Positions 33,754 to 42,570 of a stretch of DNA of 42,616 bases are shown here, in pieces. Positions within the stretch are counted from its first letter, which is position 1; the number at the start of each line of letters is the position of its first letter. Origin of the DNA: DATNPH01 sp036703315 (GTDB taxonomy: Bacteria; Cyanobacteriota; Cyanobacteriia; Cyanobacteriales; Coleofasciculaceae); assembly GCA_036703315.1 (NCBI GenBank), contig DATNPH010000006.1, positions 1-42,616 on the forward strand. The letters run 5' to 3'. The notes under the pieces were generated by a model that saw only the letters and a list, made by a program, of their open reading frames with translations, had not been told where the DNA came from and did not search any database. The position numbers and the translations under genes are program-made.

Positions 33754-34455
33754 TTAAATTTGCAATTGGGCAACCACCCTTTGGACAATCTGCCGCCGCG
33801 TTTCCTGAAGAGTTTGGCTGTCAGCCGTGACCTTGGCAGTTATATCAGCAGGGGCAGTTTTGGGAGAGCCACTTTGAAAAGGGGGTTGTGGATTGTATTC
33901 AATCCCAAGTTGAATCGCCTGAGCTATCGCCTCCCCAAATAACTCAGCAGCGATCGCCAGTCCCAAGTCAATTCCAGATGTAACACCCCCGCCCGTAATC
34001 CGATTGCGATCAATCACCACCCTCTCTGCAACTGGCTCAACACCAAGCATCTCCAGTAGATCCAGTGATAGCCAGTGGGTAGTGGCTCGATAGCCTTGGA
34101 GTAAACCAGCCGCCGCCAGCACAAGAGACCCTGTGCAGACGGACGTAACGTAACGAGCTTGTTCTCCTTGAGTTTTCAGGAAGCGGAGGAATATCGTATC
34201 TTCCATCTTGGGATTAATACCTGGTCCTCCCGGTACAAACAGCACATCCAGAGGTGGAGACTGAGCGAACGTTGTGTCAGGTAGGAAGGTGAGACCGCGC
34301 TCACTTCGGACAGGTTCCAGGGTTTCCGCCAGCAGGTATAATCGCGTATTTGGTAGCTTAGCAAAAACCTCATAAGGTCCAGTGAAATCTAACTGTGTCA
34401 GATTTGGGAACAGTACCATACCGACGGATATAGGGGAAATTTCTCTAGCAGTCAT
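33754..34455 (-). CDS. DJ-1/PfpI-family protein (isonitrile hydratase-like)
   Basis: 233 residues from the ATG at 34455, with GAGG nine bases upstream; a TTG at 34479 is less likely. A class I glutamine-amidotransferase-like fold is seen: VGMVLFPNLTQLDFTGPYEVFAKLP with the conserved Asp/Gly-Pro, DVLFVPGGPGINP, and the nucleophile elbow SVCTGSLVLAAAGLLQGYRATTHW with its reactive Cys. THW and TSGIDLGLAIAAELFG follow the isonitrile hydratase (InhA)/AraC-N-terminal-like branch. There is no HTH, so it is an enzyme rather than a regulator. The C-terminal ~40 residues are a helical extension. The actual substrate is unknown. Confidence 0.9.
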   Translation of the reverse strand: MTAREISPISVGMVLFPNLTQLDFTGPYEVFAKLPNTRLYLLAETLEPVRSERGLTFLPDTTFAQSPPLDVLFVPGGPGINPKMEDTIFLRFLKTQGEQARYVTSVCTGSLVLAAAGLLQGYRATTHWLSLDLLEMLGVEPVAERVVIDRNRITGGGVTSGIDLGLAIAAELFGEAIAQAIQLGIEYNPQPPFQSGSPKTAPADITAKVTADSQTLQETRRQIVQRVVAQLQI

Positions 34456-34765
34456 TTCCGATTTCCTCACTTGTCTCAACAGTTAAGAGGAATTGTACTC
34501 ATATTGGGCACCCTCAACTGGCTTGTGGAGGTTTTCTCGTAATAGGTAATGCGTAATGGGTAATACATGCCACCCTATTGCATCCCTAAGAGCCATCTGC
34601 CTCCTGCCCTCTGCCTTCTTCACTCTCCTACAGGATGCGATCAATTATGGTCGTCAATTTATTCCCATTAAGCGAATCGTGCACTGATCTCTTTGGGAAG
34701 CTGTGTTCAGACTCCTTTAAGTGAGGTTAAACTACCAGCATAGGTAGTTTACTGACTCAGAAACG
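34456..34765. other. Intergenic region before the signal peptidase gene
   Basis: About 310 bases between divergent genes. It contains low-complexity GGTAATGCGTAATGGGTAAT and CCTCCTGCCCTCTGCC stretches (34540-34620), typical filamentous-cyanobacterial spacer repeats. No gene is seen. Confidence 0.4.
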
Positions 34766-35854
34766 ATGCCCTTGAGCACTGCGAAGGGTCAATACTCAAG
34801 ACTTTCCCCTGAACCCTGGTTAGCTGTCAATCTCTCAATGTTTTTCCCCGGTATCGGACAGCTATATGCTGGCGAGAGAGTAAAGGGACTAGGATTTGTA
34901 TTCATTCAACTGATCCTGATTGCGATCGCCTTTTGGTCGATACTCAGTCCCACTGGAAATACTGTTACGGGTTTAGGCTGTATCTTTCTAATTATCATTA
35001 CCTATATTTTGAATCTATTTGATGCTTATGCCTGTGCCAGCAAGCAGCTAGATGTTCAGGTATCAGAAAAAATACCTAGAACTAAGAAAGACCCTTGGTT
35101 TGCAGTTTTTCTCTCCCGAATCTTACCGGGGTTAGGTCAGCTGTATATCCAGAAAGCCGTTGTAGGTGGCTTTTTTCTAGCATTAATTATTATTGTTTCG
35201 ACCCTTACAAATATCTTCCCCAACCTGTTTATATTGGCTCCAATTGTCTCATCTGTAGCCTGTTACCATGCCTTTTCGGCTTTCCCCACACCTCATAGAC
35301 AAAAGCAGAGTCTGATTACTATCATTACCGTCTTTATTTTTGGTTTTGGACTTACTACCACCTATTTACCTAGATGGATTGGGCAAGAGATTGAACCCTT
35401 TGAAATACCTAGCAAGTCCATGTTACCGACTCTCCACGTTGGAGACAAAATCTTTGTTCACAAATCCAACGATTACTCACCGCATCAAGGTGATGTAATA
35501 GTCTTTAGAGAACCTGAGTCAGCAGAAATTCTTGAAAATGAAACTCGTAAAAACAAAGTCCGATTCTTCGTCAAGCGAGTAATTGCTGAATCAGGGCAAG
35601 TCGTTCGCATTGCTAATGGCATCGTTTATATCAACAATAAACCCTTACAGGAAACGTACATTGCAGAACCACCCGCCTATGAATGGGGACCAATGACGGT
35701 GCCAGCTCAGTCTTACTTTGTTATGGGTGACAATCGCAACAACAGCTTTGACTCCCATGTTTGGGGATTTTTACCAGTACGCTATGTTTTCGGTCGAGCT
35801 TACAAAGTTTACTGGCCCCCAGAGAGAATTAATTCGCTCCTAACCATCAGATAG
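34766..35854 (+). CDS. lepB: Signal peptidase I with duplicated N-terminal membrane module
   Basis: 362 residues, ATG start. The C-terminal ~160 residues are an S26 signal peptidase: nucleophile Ser218 in IPSKSMLPTLHVGDKI, general-base Lys270 in FFVKRVIAE, and the box MGDNRNNSFDSHVWGFLP. It cleaves signal peptides from exported proteins on the outer face of the membrane. The N-terminal ~200 residues are unusual: two copies of a hydrophobic unit, LSMFFPGIGQLYAGERVKG and LSRILPGLGQLYIQKAVVGG, each leading into two membrane helices. Typical LepB has only one or two N-terminal helices and about 190-220 residues. The last membrane segment (about 184-200) directly precedes the catalytic domain. Confidence 0.93.
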   Translation: MPLSTAKGQYSRLSPEPWLAVNLSMFFPGIGQLYAGERVKGLGFVFIQLILIAIAFWSILSPTGNTVTGLGCIFLIIITYILNLFDAYACASKQLDVQVSEKIPRTKKDPWFAVFLSRILPGLGQLYIQKAVVGGFFLALIIIVSTLTNIFPNLFILAPIVSSVACYHAFSAFPTPHRQKQSLITIITVFIFGFGLTTTYLPRWIGQEIEPFEIPSKSMLPTLHVGDKIFVHKSNDYSPHQGDVIVFREPESAEILENETRKNKVRFFVKRVIAESGQVVRIANGIVYINNKPLQETYIAEPPAYEWGPMTVPAQSYFVMGDNRNNSFDSHVWGFLPVRYVFGRAYKVYWPPERINSLLTIR

Positions 35855-36158
35855 CTAGTGCTGCTCTCTTGGAAGTCAAGGCGTTACTTAAGCTGGGAGG
35901 TCTCCTCCCAGCTCCACGCCTCAAAAGTCAAATTTTTTTTGAGTCTAAGGTGTTCAACTCCCCCTTAAGAAGGCGGGGATTGAGATAGGCGTTAGTAGAT
36001 AGTCGTTACTAGATAGTGGGGGGATTACAAAGCTTCTCCAAAAAATGAACAGTTGCGCTCTACTAACCCCTAACCCCTAATCCATAACCCCGTGCCCCCC
36101 CCCTTCCTCCCCTACTTAAGAAGAAGAGAACTGGAGTGCGGGGCAGGCGTTGAATTGC
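35855..36158. other. Intergenic region after lepB
   Basis: About 300 bases between convergent genes, with a strong hairpin just after lepB (35891-35913), a C-rich homopolymer run near 36088 and spacer-type low complexity (CCCCTAACCCCTAATCC). No gene is seen. Confidence 0.4.
35891..35913 (+). terminator. Strong hairpin downstream of lepB
   Basis: AGCTGGGAGG, a 3-base loop, then CCTCCCAGCT: a perfect 10-base stem 37 bases after the lepB stop. No T-run follows immediately (the first is near 35933), so it is a transcript-end candidate rather than a canonical intrinsic terminator. Confidence 0.5.
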
Positions 36159-36671
36159 TCAAAACTTTAAACCGACACCACCTTGGACAGAAAAAGCGGT
36201 TCCTCCTCCATTGCGATAGGCATCGAAAGCAATAATCGCATTGCCAAAAAAGACTGTGCTACTGTTGGGCACCATGTAATCTACACCAGGTTGCAGTGCA
36301 AAGCTGGTTTTATCACCGACTGGCGAAGGCGAATCACCACTAGCAAAGGCAACACCTGCTCCCAAATAGGCATCCGTTTGCCAATTAATGGGAACATCAA
36401 AGGAAACCGTTGGTACAACAGCAGTGCCAGAGCCAATAAGAGCTTGTGCTCGGATAGAAACAGGAAGTTCCAGCAGTTTGTAGCGCACAGCTAGCACTCC
36501 ACCGATTTGGGCACCTTCAGTAAAACCAATGCTAGGGCCAGCACCTATATAACTCCCGTAGGCTGCCTGAGCCAATGCTGGAGCCGTGGAGAAGGCAAGA
36601 CTTATGACGGTGGCAAAACCACCGAGAGCAACGCCACTGAGTCCGGAAAACAAGCCCTTATGACGAATCAT
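36159..36671 (-). CDS. Small exported beta-rich protein (outer-membrane-barrel-like)
   Basis: 170 residues from the ATG at 36671, chosen because GAGGAG lies seven bases upstream. A signal peptide is evident (about 1-35, LGGFATVISLAFSTAPALA-QAAYG). The mature part alternates short hydrophobic strands with Gly/Ser turns (YGSYIGAGPSIGFTEGAQIGGVLAVRYKLL ... FSVQGGVGLKF) and ends in Phe, as outer-membrane beta-barrels do. It could be a small eight-stranded barrel. No family is identified. Confidence 0.8.
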   Translation of the reverse strand: MIRHKGLFSGLSGVALGGFATVISLAFSTAPALAQAAYGSYIGAGPSIGFTEGAQIGGVLAVRYKLLELPVSIRAQALIGSGTAVVPTVSFDVPINWQTDAYLGAGVAFASGDSPSPVGDKTSFALQPGVDYMVPNSSTVFFGNAIIAFDAYRNGGGTAFSVQGGVGLKF

Positions 36672-37058
36672 TGCCGTACTCCTCAACACCTACAAAACTG
36701 AATCCTTGGTTTAGAGCAGATTTTAGCTTACTTTGATTAGTAAAGTATATTTTGCTTAGTGGCTTATGTTTTTTATGCTATGGGACAATAATATTGCTCT
36801 AGGTTGAAAGCGATCGCTCAGTTAAACTAAAACAGTCTTTGGCAAGGAATACAATAGTAGCGACTAATTAAATCTAAAAATATCCTAAACTTTGTTCTAG
36901 CGAAATATTACTTGAGTATTAGTAAAAGTAATTAGAACTATTCCTAATCTTTGAGAGCTTTATCCCTGGATTCTCTACAATTCAAAGTTTTTCATAAAGA
37001 ATCATAATTGTTTTATAATCTTTTAATAAAGATTTTTGAAACAGACCCGGATAAACAA
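36672..37058. other. Intergenic region between barrel-like and fasciclin genes
   Basis: About 390 bases between divergent genes, AT-rich toward the fasciclin side (36880-37050). A GCGATCGC site is present at about 36809. No small gene is convincing. Confidence 0.35.
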
Positions 37059-37460
37059 ATGCCTGATATTGTTGATATTGCAGTTAGTGCAGGTTCTTTT
37101 GAGACGCTAGTAACAGCCGTTAAAGCTGCTGGATTGGTGGAGGCACTCAAAAGCCCTGGTCCCTTTACTGTCTTTGCGCCGAATGATGAAGCATTTGCCA
37201 AACTCCCACCAGGAACTATACAAACTCTAGTGCAGAATATCCCCCAGCTAACGAGAATCTTGAAGTATCATGTCGTTGCTGGCAAGTTGAAAAAAGCTGA
37301 TCTAGAAAACGTTGATTCAGTGACTTCACTGGAAGGCTCCTCCATTAGGATTGATTGCTCTGATAGTTTTGAGGTGAAAAATGCTACTGTTGTCGCAGCA
37401 GATATTGAAGCCGATAACGGTGTCATTCACGTTATTGACAATGTAATTCTAATGGGGTGA
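37059..37460 (+). CDS. Fasciclin (FAS1)-domain protein
   Basis: 133 residues from the ATG at 37059 (MPDIVDIAVSAGSFETLVTAVKAAGL). It is a single FAS1 domain with the family's conserved boxes: GPFTVFAPNDEAFAKLPPGTI (H1) and the C-terminal DNGVIHVIDNVILM (H2), and YHVVAGKL between. There is no signal peptide, which is usual for many cyanobacterial single-domain FAS1 proteins. FAS1 domains mediate adhesion in exported forms; cytoplasmic cyanobacterial ones have no settled role. A hairpin follows the stop. Confidence 0.95.
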   Translation: MPDIVDIAVSAGSFETLVTAVKAAGLVEALKSPGPFTVFAPNDEAFAKLPPGTIQTLVQNIPQLTRILKYHVVAGKLKKADLENVDSVTSLEGSSIRIDCSDSFEVKNATVVAADIEADNGVIHVIDNVILMG

Positions 37461-37478
37461 TTTAGCCCTCAGTTATAA

Positions 37479-37503
37479 GTAGGGTAGGTGTTGTCTACCC
37501 TAC
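37479..37503 (+). terminator. Hairpin downstream of the fasciclin gene
   Basis: GTAGGGTAG, a 7-base loop, then CTACCCTAC: a perfect 9-base stem 19 bases after the fasciclin stop. No T-run follows, so it is a transcript-end candidate. Confidence 0.5.
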
Positions 37504-37659
37504 CACTCTAGAAAGTTTGTGATCATGAAAACTTCGTTTCGTGGAACTATTACTTGCTGAAGTGGCAAACTGAAGCAAGCTTTTGACTAAATTCTGTGAT
37601 TGACGCTTCTTCGGGTACTTGACTGACACCAGAGGATTGTTTTTTAACAGATAGTAATA

Positions 37660-38046
37660 ATGTCAGGGTCAAGGCGGGTAACAGTGAAAAAAATATTAGT
37701 CATTGAAGACGAAGCAATTATCCTTTTAAATACTCTGAATTTACTACGAAACAATGGTTTTAATGTCGTTAGTGCTACAGATGGCCATGTTGGAGTACAA
37801 ATGGCGAAAGAATTTCTGCCTGACTTAATTTTATGTAACGACAAATTACCGAAGCTTAAGGGTTATGAGGTTTTTAAAGAATTACGTAATAACCCAGCCA
37901 CCGCAACGATTCCCTTCATTTTTGTGACGGCTCAAGGAACTGCCGCCGAAATTGAGCGATTGCAACAACTGGGTGCTGAAAAATATTTTTATAAACCCTA
38001 CATATCCGAAGAACTACTACAAGCAATTACGGAAATTTTGAGCTAG
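37660..38046 (+). CDS. Single-domain response-regulator receiver with Asn at the phosphoacceptor site
   Basis: 128 residues from the ATG; a GTG at 37684 giving MKKILVIEDE is an attractive alternative start. It is a CheY-like receiver alone, with no output domain. The acidic pocket (E16-D17-E18), Thr90 (FIFVTAQG) and Lys112 (YFYKPY) are conserved. At the phosphorylation site, where receivers read for example ICDIMMP, this one reads LCNDKLP: the Asp position is Asn60, with Asp61 next to it. It is therefore either not phosphorylated normally, or uses the shifted Asp, or acts as a constitutive or decoy binding module. No kinase is adjacent. Confidence 0.92.
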   Translation: MSGSRRVTVKKILVIEDEAIILLNTLNLLRNNGFNVVSATDGHVGVQMAKEFLPDLILCNDKLPKLKGYEVFKELRNNPATATIPFIFVTAQGTAAEIERLQQLGAEKYFYKPYISEELLQAITEILS

Positions 38047-38321
38047 GTGCCATGAGAAGAGAGCTCACCACGTTCGCGAATCGTTCTCCGTTAGCGAAGC
38101 GGGCGGGCAACACCCGACAGGAGTAGGAATGAATATCTCTCTTTCCCACTCCCTATTTCAAGTTAGTGCAAGAGTAGTGTCCTTATCGCTGTCAGAACAC
38201 GAATTTTAAGTAGCATAGATGGTGAGATATGCTTATATATTCTGTTGGCGGCATCCCTTGGAGTACCGTTACTCTGACGATTTAAATAGTACGCAGAGTT
38301 TGTTAAGGAGCGCTTTTCTCC

Positions 38322-39509
38322 ATGGAAGAATCAGGAAGTAGTAACGTTGGTAGTCATCAGACTAACTTAACCTGGCAGTGCTGGATGGTTAATACGAAAA
38401 CTGGGGAAGAAAAGCTAATCACCCACAAGCACTGGTCGGAAGAGGAATGCAAAAGAGAAGCCAATGGCATCTTTGCAAGATGGGAAATTGACCCATATCC
38501 CAGTAGCAAGGGGTGGGAGGTAGTTTACCGCCAGGATAGTCCATTGCAGATGGCACAATACTGGCGTGATTACTATTATGAGCTAGCTCAGTTGTGGCAG
38601 CAGCGCTATGAGGAAGTTTTGTACTCGGGCAACCAACACCGTCAGCGACTTTCGCCCATTGATCAACAACAACCACCGCCTCAACCGAAAAAACTAGCAC
38701 GTCGCAAGCGGGTAAAAATAGGAGCTGTAAGGTCTGTAGGGGGTCGGTACAAACGAGTCCTTAATTTAGCACTCTCGGTAGGACAGTTCTTAGCTGGCAC
38801 CTTGCTTTGGGCGATCGCTATTGAAGTCGTTGATTTTGTCAGAGAACCCCCTAAAGATCGGCTGTTCATCACACAACACATCACGGATGTTCCCCTCAGT
38901 ATTCGTGAGTTGTTTGGTAGCAAGAGAGCACCTGGAGCGATCGCTGTTGGGGTAGCTGAAGGCAATCTAACTCCTAGTGGAAAACCAACTTCCATCTATT
39001 CAGGACACACAGATCCAGGAAACTTCGCCACAAATCGAGGATTTTGCAGTTGGAATAAAGCCGAGGCTATATCTCTAAAAGAGGCAGATCGACTGTGTAT
39101 CCAGACCTTACAGAGGCAATCCATTGTCACAGAAAATCAGCTGATTTACTTGGGACTCAACCCACAGAGCAATAAAGTCGCGATCGTTATGGGCACCGAT
39201 TTGTGGAATCAATCCCAGTATGCAGGGTCATTCTTTCCCTTCAAATACAAAGCAGCCCAGGACAAAGGACTCAAGGGAAGAGAAGCATATATCTGGGCTA
39301 GGGTGGAAGCGTTCCGCAACGAACAACAGCAACTAGATGCTTCAGGGTTGTTTGGCATTTGCAAGCGAGAGCCTTACTATCAGCAGCAGCTCACAGGGCT
39401 GAAAGTCGATTCAGAAGAATGGCGGTGGAATTGCATTAAGTTAGACCAAATGCGGCGAGTACTAGCAATAGAAAAAGTTTTAGAATTTATTTCTTTTATC
39501 TCGGGGTGA
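38322..39509 (+). CDS. Unknown single-pass membrane protein, 395 aa
   Basis: ATG start with AAGGAG eleven bases upstream. The first ~140 residues are soluble and rich in Trp, Gln and charged residues (TWQCWMVNTKTGEEKLITHKHWSEEECKREA), ending in a basic stretch (KKLARRKRVKIGAVR). One membrane helix lies at about 148-171 (LALSVGQFLAGTLLWAIAIEVV), with positive residues before it, so the N-terminus faces the cytoplasm and the C-terminal ~220 residues the periplasm. That part carries AIAVGVAEGNLTPSG and YSGHTDPGNFATNRGF, a conserved-looking motif with an acidic residue and a His, suggestive of a lysozyme-like or other wall-acting enzyme. I do not recognise the family and no function is assigned. 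Confidence 0.8.
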   Translation: MEESGSSNVGSHQTNLTWQCWMVNTKTGEEKLITHKHWSEEECKREANGIFARWEIDPYPSSKGWEVVYRQDSPLQMAQYWRDYYYELAQLWQQRYEEVLYSGNQHRQRLSPIDQQQPPPQPKKLARRKRVKIGAVRSVGGRYKRVLNLALSVGQFLAGTLLWAIAIEVVDFVREPPKDRLFITQHITDVPLSIRELFGSKRAPGAIAVGVAEGNLTPSGKPTSIYSGHTDPGNFATNRGFCSWNKAEAISLKEADRLCIQTLQRQSIVTENQLIYLGLNPQSNKVAIVMGTDLWNQSQYAGSFFPFKYKAAQDKGLKGREAYIWARVEAFRNEQQQLDASGLFGICKREPYYQQQLTGLKVDSEEWRWNCIKLDQMRRVLAIEKVLEFISFISG

Positions 39510-39777
39510 TTTCGCTTGCTCTCAATGCGACAAACGCTAGAACTTATGTTTACATAAGAGAGCGCAGCGAGTTAGGGGTGAGATTAGAATCGCTGGATTA
39601 TTGCTAATCTTTATCTGCTTTATGGTTTGGGCATTTAGTCTTAGTAGATAGAACAAATTATACCGTTTAGCTTGATCTTTGCCTGGTAGAGCACAAGCTT
39701 GTTATGCCGTACAGCTTATATTGCAGCGTACCTCTCAGGGTTTAGGGGGAGGCGGTAGGATAGCAGTATTTCCATAG

Positions 39778-40456
39778 CTACTTCAAATTAGCAATTTGTT
39801 GAGCAAACCAAGTTGCTGCACTGCCATTCGTTCCCTCATTCAAACGTGCCAAAGCTTGCTCTAACAGGGAAATAGGTAATTCTGCGAGTGTTAAAGATTC
39901 AGTGCATTCCTTATACTTCCCATTTGACTGCAACTGAAAAGCAATTACTCATTGACCCCGGACATCAACTACTCAATACTCAGGAATTTCCAAATCAGCA
40001 TAGAGTTGTTTTTTCTCGTCTAAATCAGTAGCCAAAGTTGTGTCGGAAATTTCACCAACTAAGTTAGGAACTCGCCATTGATTCAAATCAATCCGACGCG
40101 ATTCTCCAGGTTGCCAACGAGGATAATCTTCACCCCAATAAAGCACTAGATCGGGCGTACCTGCTTTTGTATTGGGTTTTTCATCAAGCAACGCCCTAAG
40201 GAAGTAAATACCTGTTCTGGTCTTTGACTAAACCAGATAAAAAACAAAATCGTGAAGAGGTCACTGATAGCGGCGTGATTAATTCCTTCCCCACCGATGT
40301 CAATAACTAAAAGATACCCCTGATGAAAAACAATCTTATCCTATCGTTTGCGGGAGCGTCACGATAGACTAAGTAATCTTCCCAAGTAGCAGGTTTCCAG
40401 ATATGTATAGTTTTTATGAGGTCTGTCTGGATGACTGTAGGGATTGAGGCAGTCAT
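39778..40456 (-). pseudogene. Uma2-family pseudogene
   Basis: Read on the minus strand from an ATG at 40456 (MTASIPTVIQTDLIKTIHIW...ATWEDYLVYRDAPANDRIRLFF), the gene shifts frame near 40330 and again near 40200. It continues as PDLVLYWGEDYPRWQPGESRRIDLNQWRVPNLVGEISDTTLATDLDEKKQLYADLEIPEY. There it hits TGA where Uma2 proteins have Trp (EYWVVDVRG). A second in-frame TGA follows before the normal C-terminus (ALARLNEGTNGSAATWFAQQIANLK). At least two frameshifts and two nonsense changes make it non-functional. The 72-codon open piece at 39973-40191 is a remnant. Confidence 0.85.
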
Positions 40457-40718
40457 GGTACTAACGTTGATTAGGCTTGTAGAGAAATTATAGCGATCGC
40501 ACTAGCTAGTCAGGTTAAGATTACCCTTGCTAATAGATTATTTCCCACAAATAAGTGTAGGGAACCCGCAAAAACTGATGCCTCTTTTGATAAGGTTCAG
40601 GAGGATGAGCATTTTCAGCCGTTAATGAATGAGTGAAAATCTTGCGATTGAACCTAAAGATTCCAGACAATGGGTTGGGTTCTGGTATTAACTTAAAGAC
40701 CGCCTAATTTCAAGGTTT

Positions 40719-41372
40719 ATGAATATACTTAATCAGATTTGAATTGCAGTTTCCACTCTACTATTATCTGTTACTGTTACCGCTGCCCAACCTCAATCAG
40801 CACCTCCCAGCTAGCACCTACTCTAATGGTATCGGTTCAACAACAGGAGGAACTTAAAGGGCTAAAACAAGAAAAGCGGATTCGAGAATTGGTTGAACAG
40901 AATATTTCTCAAAATTAACAAATAAGCGATCGCGTTCAATCAGAAGTTGAGCGAGCTTTTAACCGCTCCACAACTTTGCTTAATATTTTGCTAGTTGTTC
41001 TTACACTGTTACCAATTCATAGCATCTGTTGGCGTTTGGTTTTTACATCGTAGCGTTATTAATCAGTTGAGAAATGAACTAAAAGAACAAGTTGATAAAG
41101 AGTTAAACTCTGAGTTGGAAAACCAAACAAAAGCTCTTAAATTAAAAATTGAAAGATTAAAATATGAATTTGATTCTCAATTATCGCAGTTAAATAAATA
41201 CATAGCAGAGGCACAACAACAAAGAGAGGCTGTTAAACAACAACTAGAAAATTTAAAAAATCAAGTTGAAGATGAACTTTTATTATTAAAGTCGGATGCA
41301 GAAAAAAAAATGGAGCAAATTTTTAAGGAAGCTTCTGAGATTATACCGTTGCCTCCCGAAGAACTTGTAAAG
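40719..41372 (+). pseudogene. Degenerate exported coiled-coil protein gene, truncated by an IS
   Basis: From the ATG at 40719 the frame encodes MNILNQI, then TGA, then a signal-peptide-like IAVSTLLLSVTVTAAQPQSAPPS, then TAG. It resumes in another frame as MVSVQQQEELKGLKQEKRIRELVEQNISQN (TAA) and QISDRVQSEVERAFNRSTTLLNILLVVLTLLPI. It shifts again into a long coiled coil (40995 onward) and is cut by the insertion sequence. Cyanobacterial TPR-type proteins with this signal peptide, membrane-helix and coiled-coil order are a plausible origin. The 141-codon open frame at 40995-41420 is the largest remnant and its last ~15 codons are IS sequence. Confidence 0.75.
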
Positions 41373-42570
41373 CCTGAAAAACCTGACGGGGTGACAACAG
41401 AGGCTAGGACGTTTGCTTAATCAGCTCTACAGCCATTAAACCTTGCTGGTAATACTTCCGCTTATTAGGAGTTAATCTCATTAATTCCGCCACGGGTTCG
41501 CTATACCGTTCCACAGAATTGACCCAGCGCTGCCCGTGTAAACCTACAGAAAAAGTGCTATGACGCCGCTGTGTTCGCTTCACTTCTTTAACGCGGCAGA
41601 CGTATTTTTGTACACCCATTCGCTTGATTTCTCCTCCTTGAATAATTGCACTCGTATAGGCAATCGCTATCAAAAAAATCAGCGTATTCAGTCGTTGCTC
41701 ACATACCTTAGTGGCTTCTAGATTATACCCACCACTTTTACAATCTCTAAACATCTCTTCAATACAAAATCTTTTTTTATAGGCGGCAACCGCTGTGGGG
41801 GAATCCTCTAAGTTAGTCAGAATAAACCATCCTTCTTTGGAAGCCGCTCCCTGGTACTTCCTTTTCCACTTACAGACCAGGTTAAATCCAGCAAAACCTT
41901 TGGTCTTCCTGACCTTAATACCTTGAAAATAGAGGCAGACTCCCGGCACTAGTCCTAGATTCTGCAATTGCACCCAGAGTTCGCCTTCTACTTGTATATA
42001 CTCATCCCGTCTCAGGCGTAGGCAAAAGTACACCCTTTGCTCTCTGAGCCAGTTTGCCAATTCTACCGAGCAAAATTCTCGGTCTCCCAAGATGACGATT
42101 TTATACCCCTTTAATAACCGGAAAACTGGCAGGAGCGCTACTTGTTGTTCCTGCCAGTTACTCGAACCAAGTTTAGGTAAAATTCCCCAATATACTGGAA
42201 TCGCTCTCTTATCCCAAATTAAACTAATCATCAACAGATTAATACATCCCCACTGTGTGCGGTCAATCGCCACATATAGCACTGTGCTAATCGGACAATA
42301 CGTTTCCAACCAATAAGCGACTATCGGAAACCAAATATTCCCGAACGTGAACTGCGGCAGCACCAGAAATCTTTGCAGTTTGCGGCGACGACTTTCAAAC
42401 TTTATGCTCAGTGGAAAAACATTAGCCAGTGCTTCTAGCCTGACTTGTCTGTGTTCACTAATCAACCCCAGCAACAGCATTGGTGACAAGTTAAGCCTTT
42501 AAGGCAGTTGTCAAGGGGATTGGAGAAGAGGCTTGAAGAAAAATTGGTCAGAGCCGCGCTGTTTTTCAGG
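41373..42570 (-). mobile_element. IS4-like insertion sequence
   Basis: A DDE transposase gene nearly fills the element. Possible terminal inverted repeats are CCTGAAAAAC at 41373-41382 and its complement at 42561-42570, with weaker matching inward (CGG and TGAC), about 17 of 24 positions. No clear target-site duplication is seen beside them. The left end lies inside a degenerate coiled-coil gene. End positions are tentative; the transposase assignment is firm. Confidence 0.6.
41404..42489 (-). CDS. IS4-family transposase
   Basis: 361 residues from a TTG at 42489 with AAGG six bases upstream; an ATG at 42480 is the alternative. DDE-type residues are visible: first Asp in YVAIDRTQWG, second Asp in IVILGDREFCSVELANWL, and the IS4 YREK signature in YKKRFCIEEMFRDCKSGGYNLE (Tyr, Arg, Glu, Lys). 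It catalyses cut-and-paste movement of the element. The frame is intact with no premature stop, so it may be active, unlike the neighbouring genes it has landed among. Confidence 0.93.
   Translation of the reverse strand: MSPMLLLGLISEHRQVRLEALANVFPLSIKFESRRRKLQRFLVLPQFTFGNIWFPIVAYWLETYCPISTVLYVAIDRTQWGCINLLMISLIWDKRAIPVYWGILPKLGSSNWQEQQVALLPVFRLLKGYKIVILGDREFCSVELANWLREQRVYFCLRLRRDEYIQVEGELWVQLQNLGLVPGVCLYFQGIKVRKTKGFAGFNLVCKWKRKYQGAASKEGWFILTNLEDSPTAVAAYKKRFCIEEMFRDCKSGGYNLEATKVCEQRLNTLIFLIAIAYTSAIIQGGEIKRMGVQKYVCRVKEVKRTQRRHSTFSVGLHGQRWVNSVERYSEPVAELMRLTPNKRKYYQQGLMAVELIKQTS

Noticed and set aside
41392..42513. TGACAAC / GTTGTCA pair considered as the IS terminal repeats
   Set aside because: Only 7 bases match and there is no extension; the CCTGAAAAAC pair further out is longer and extends inward.
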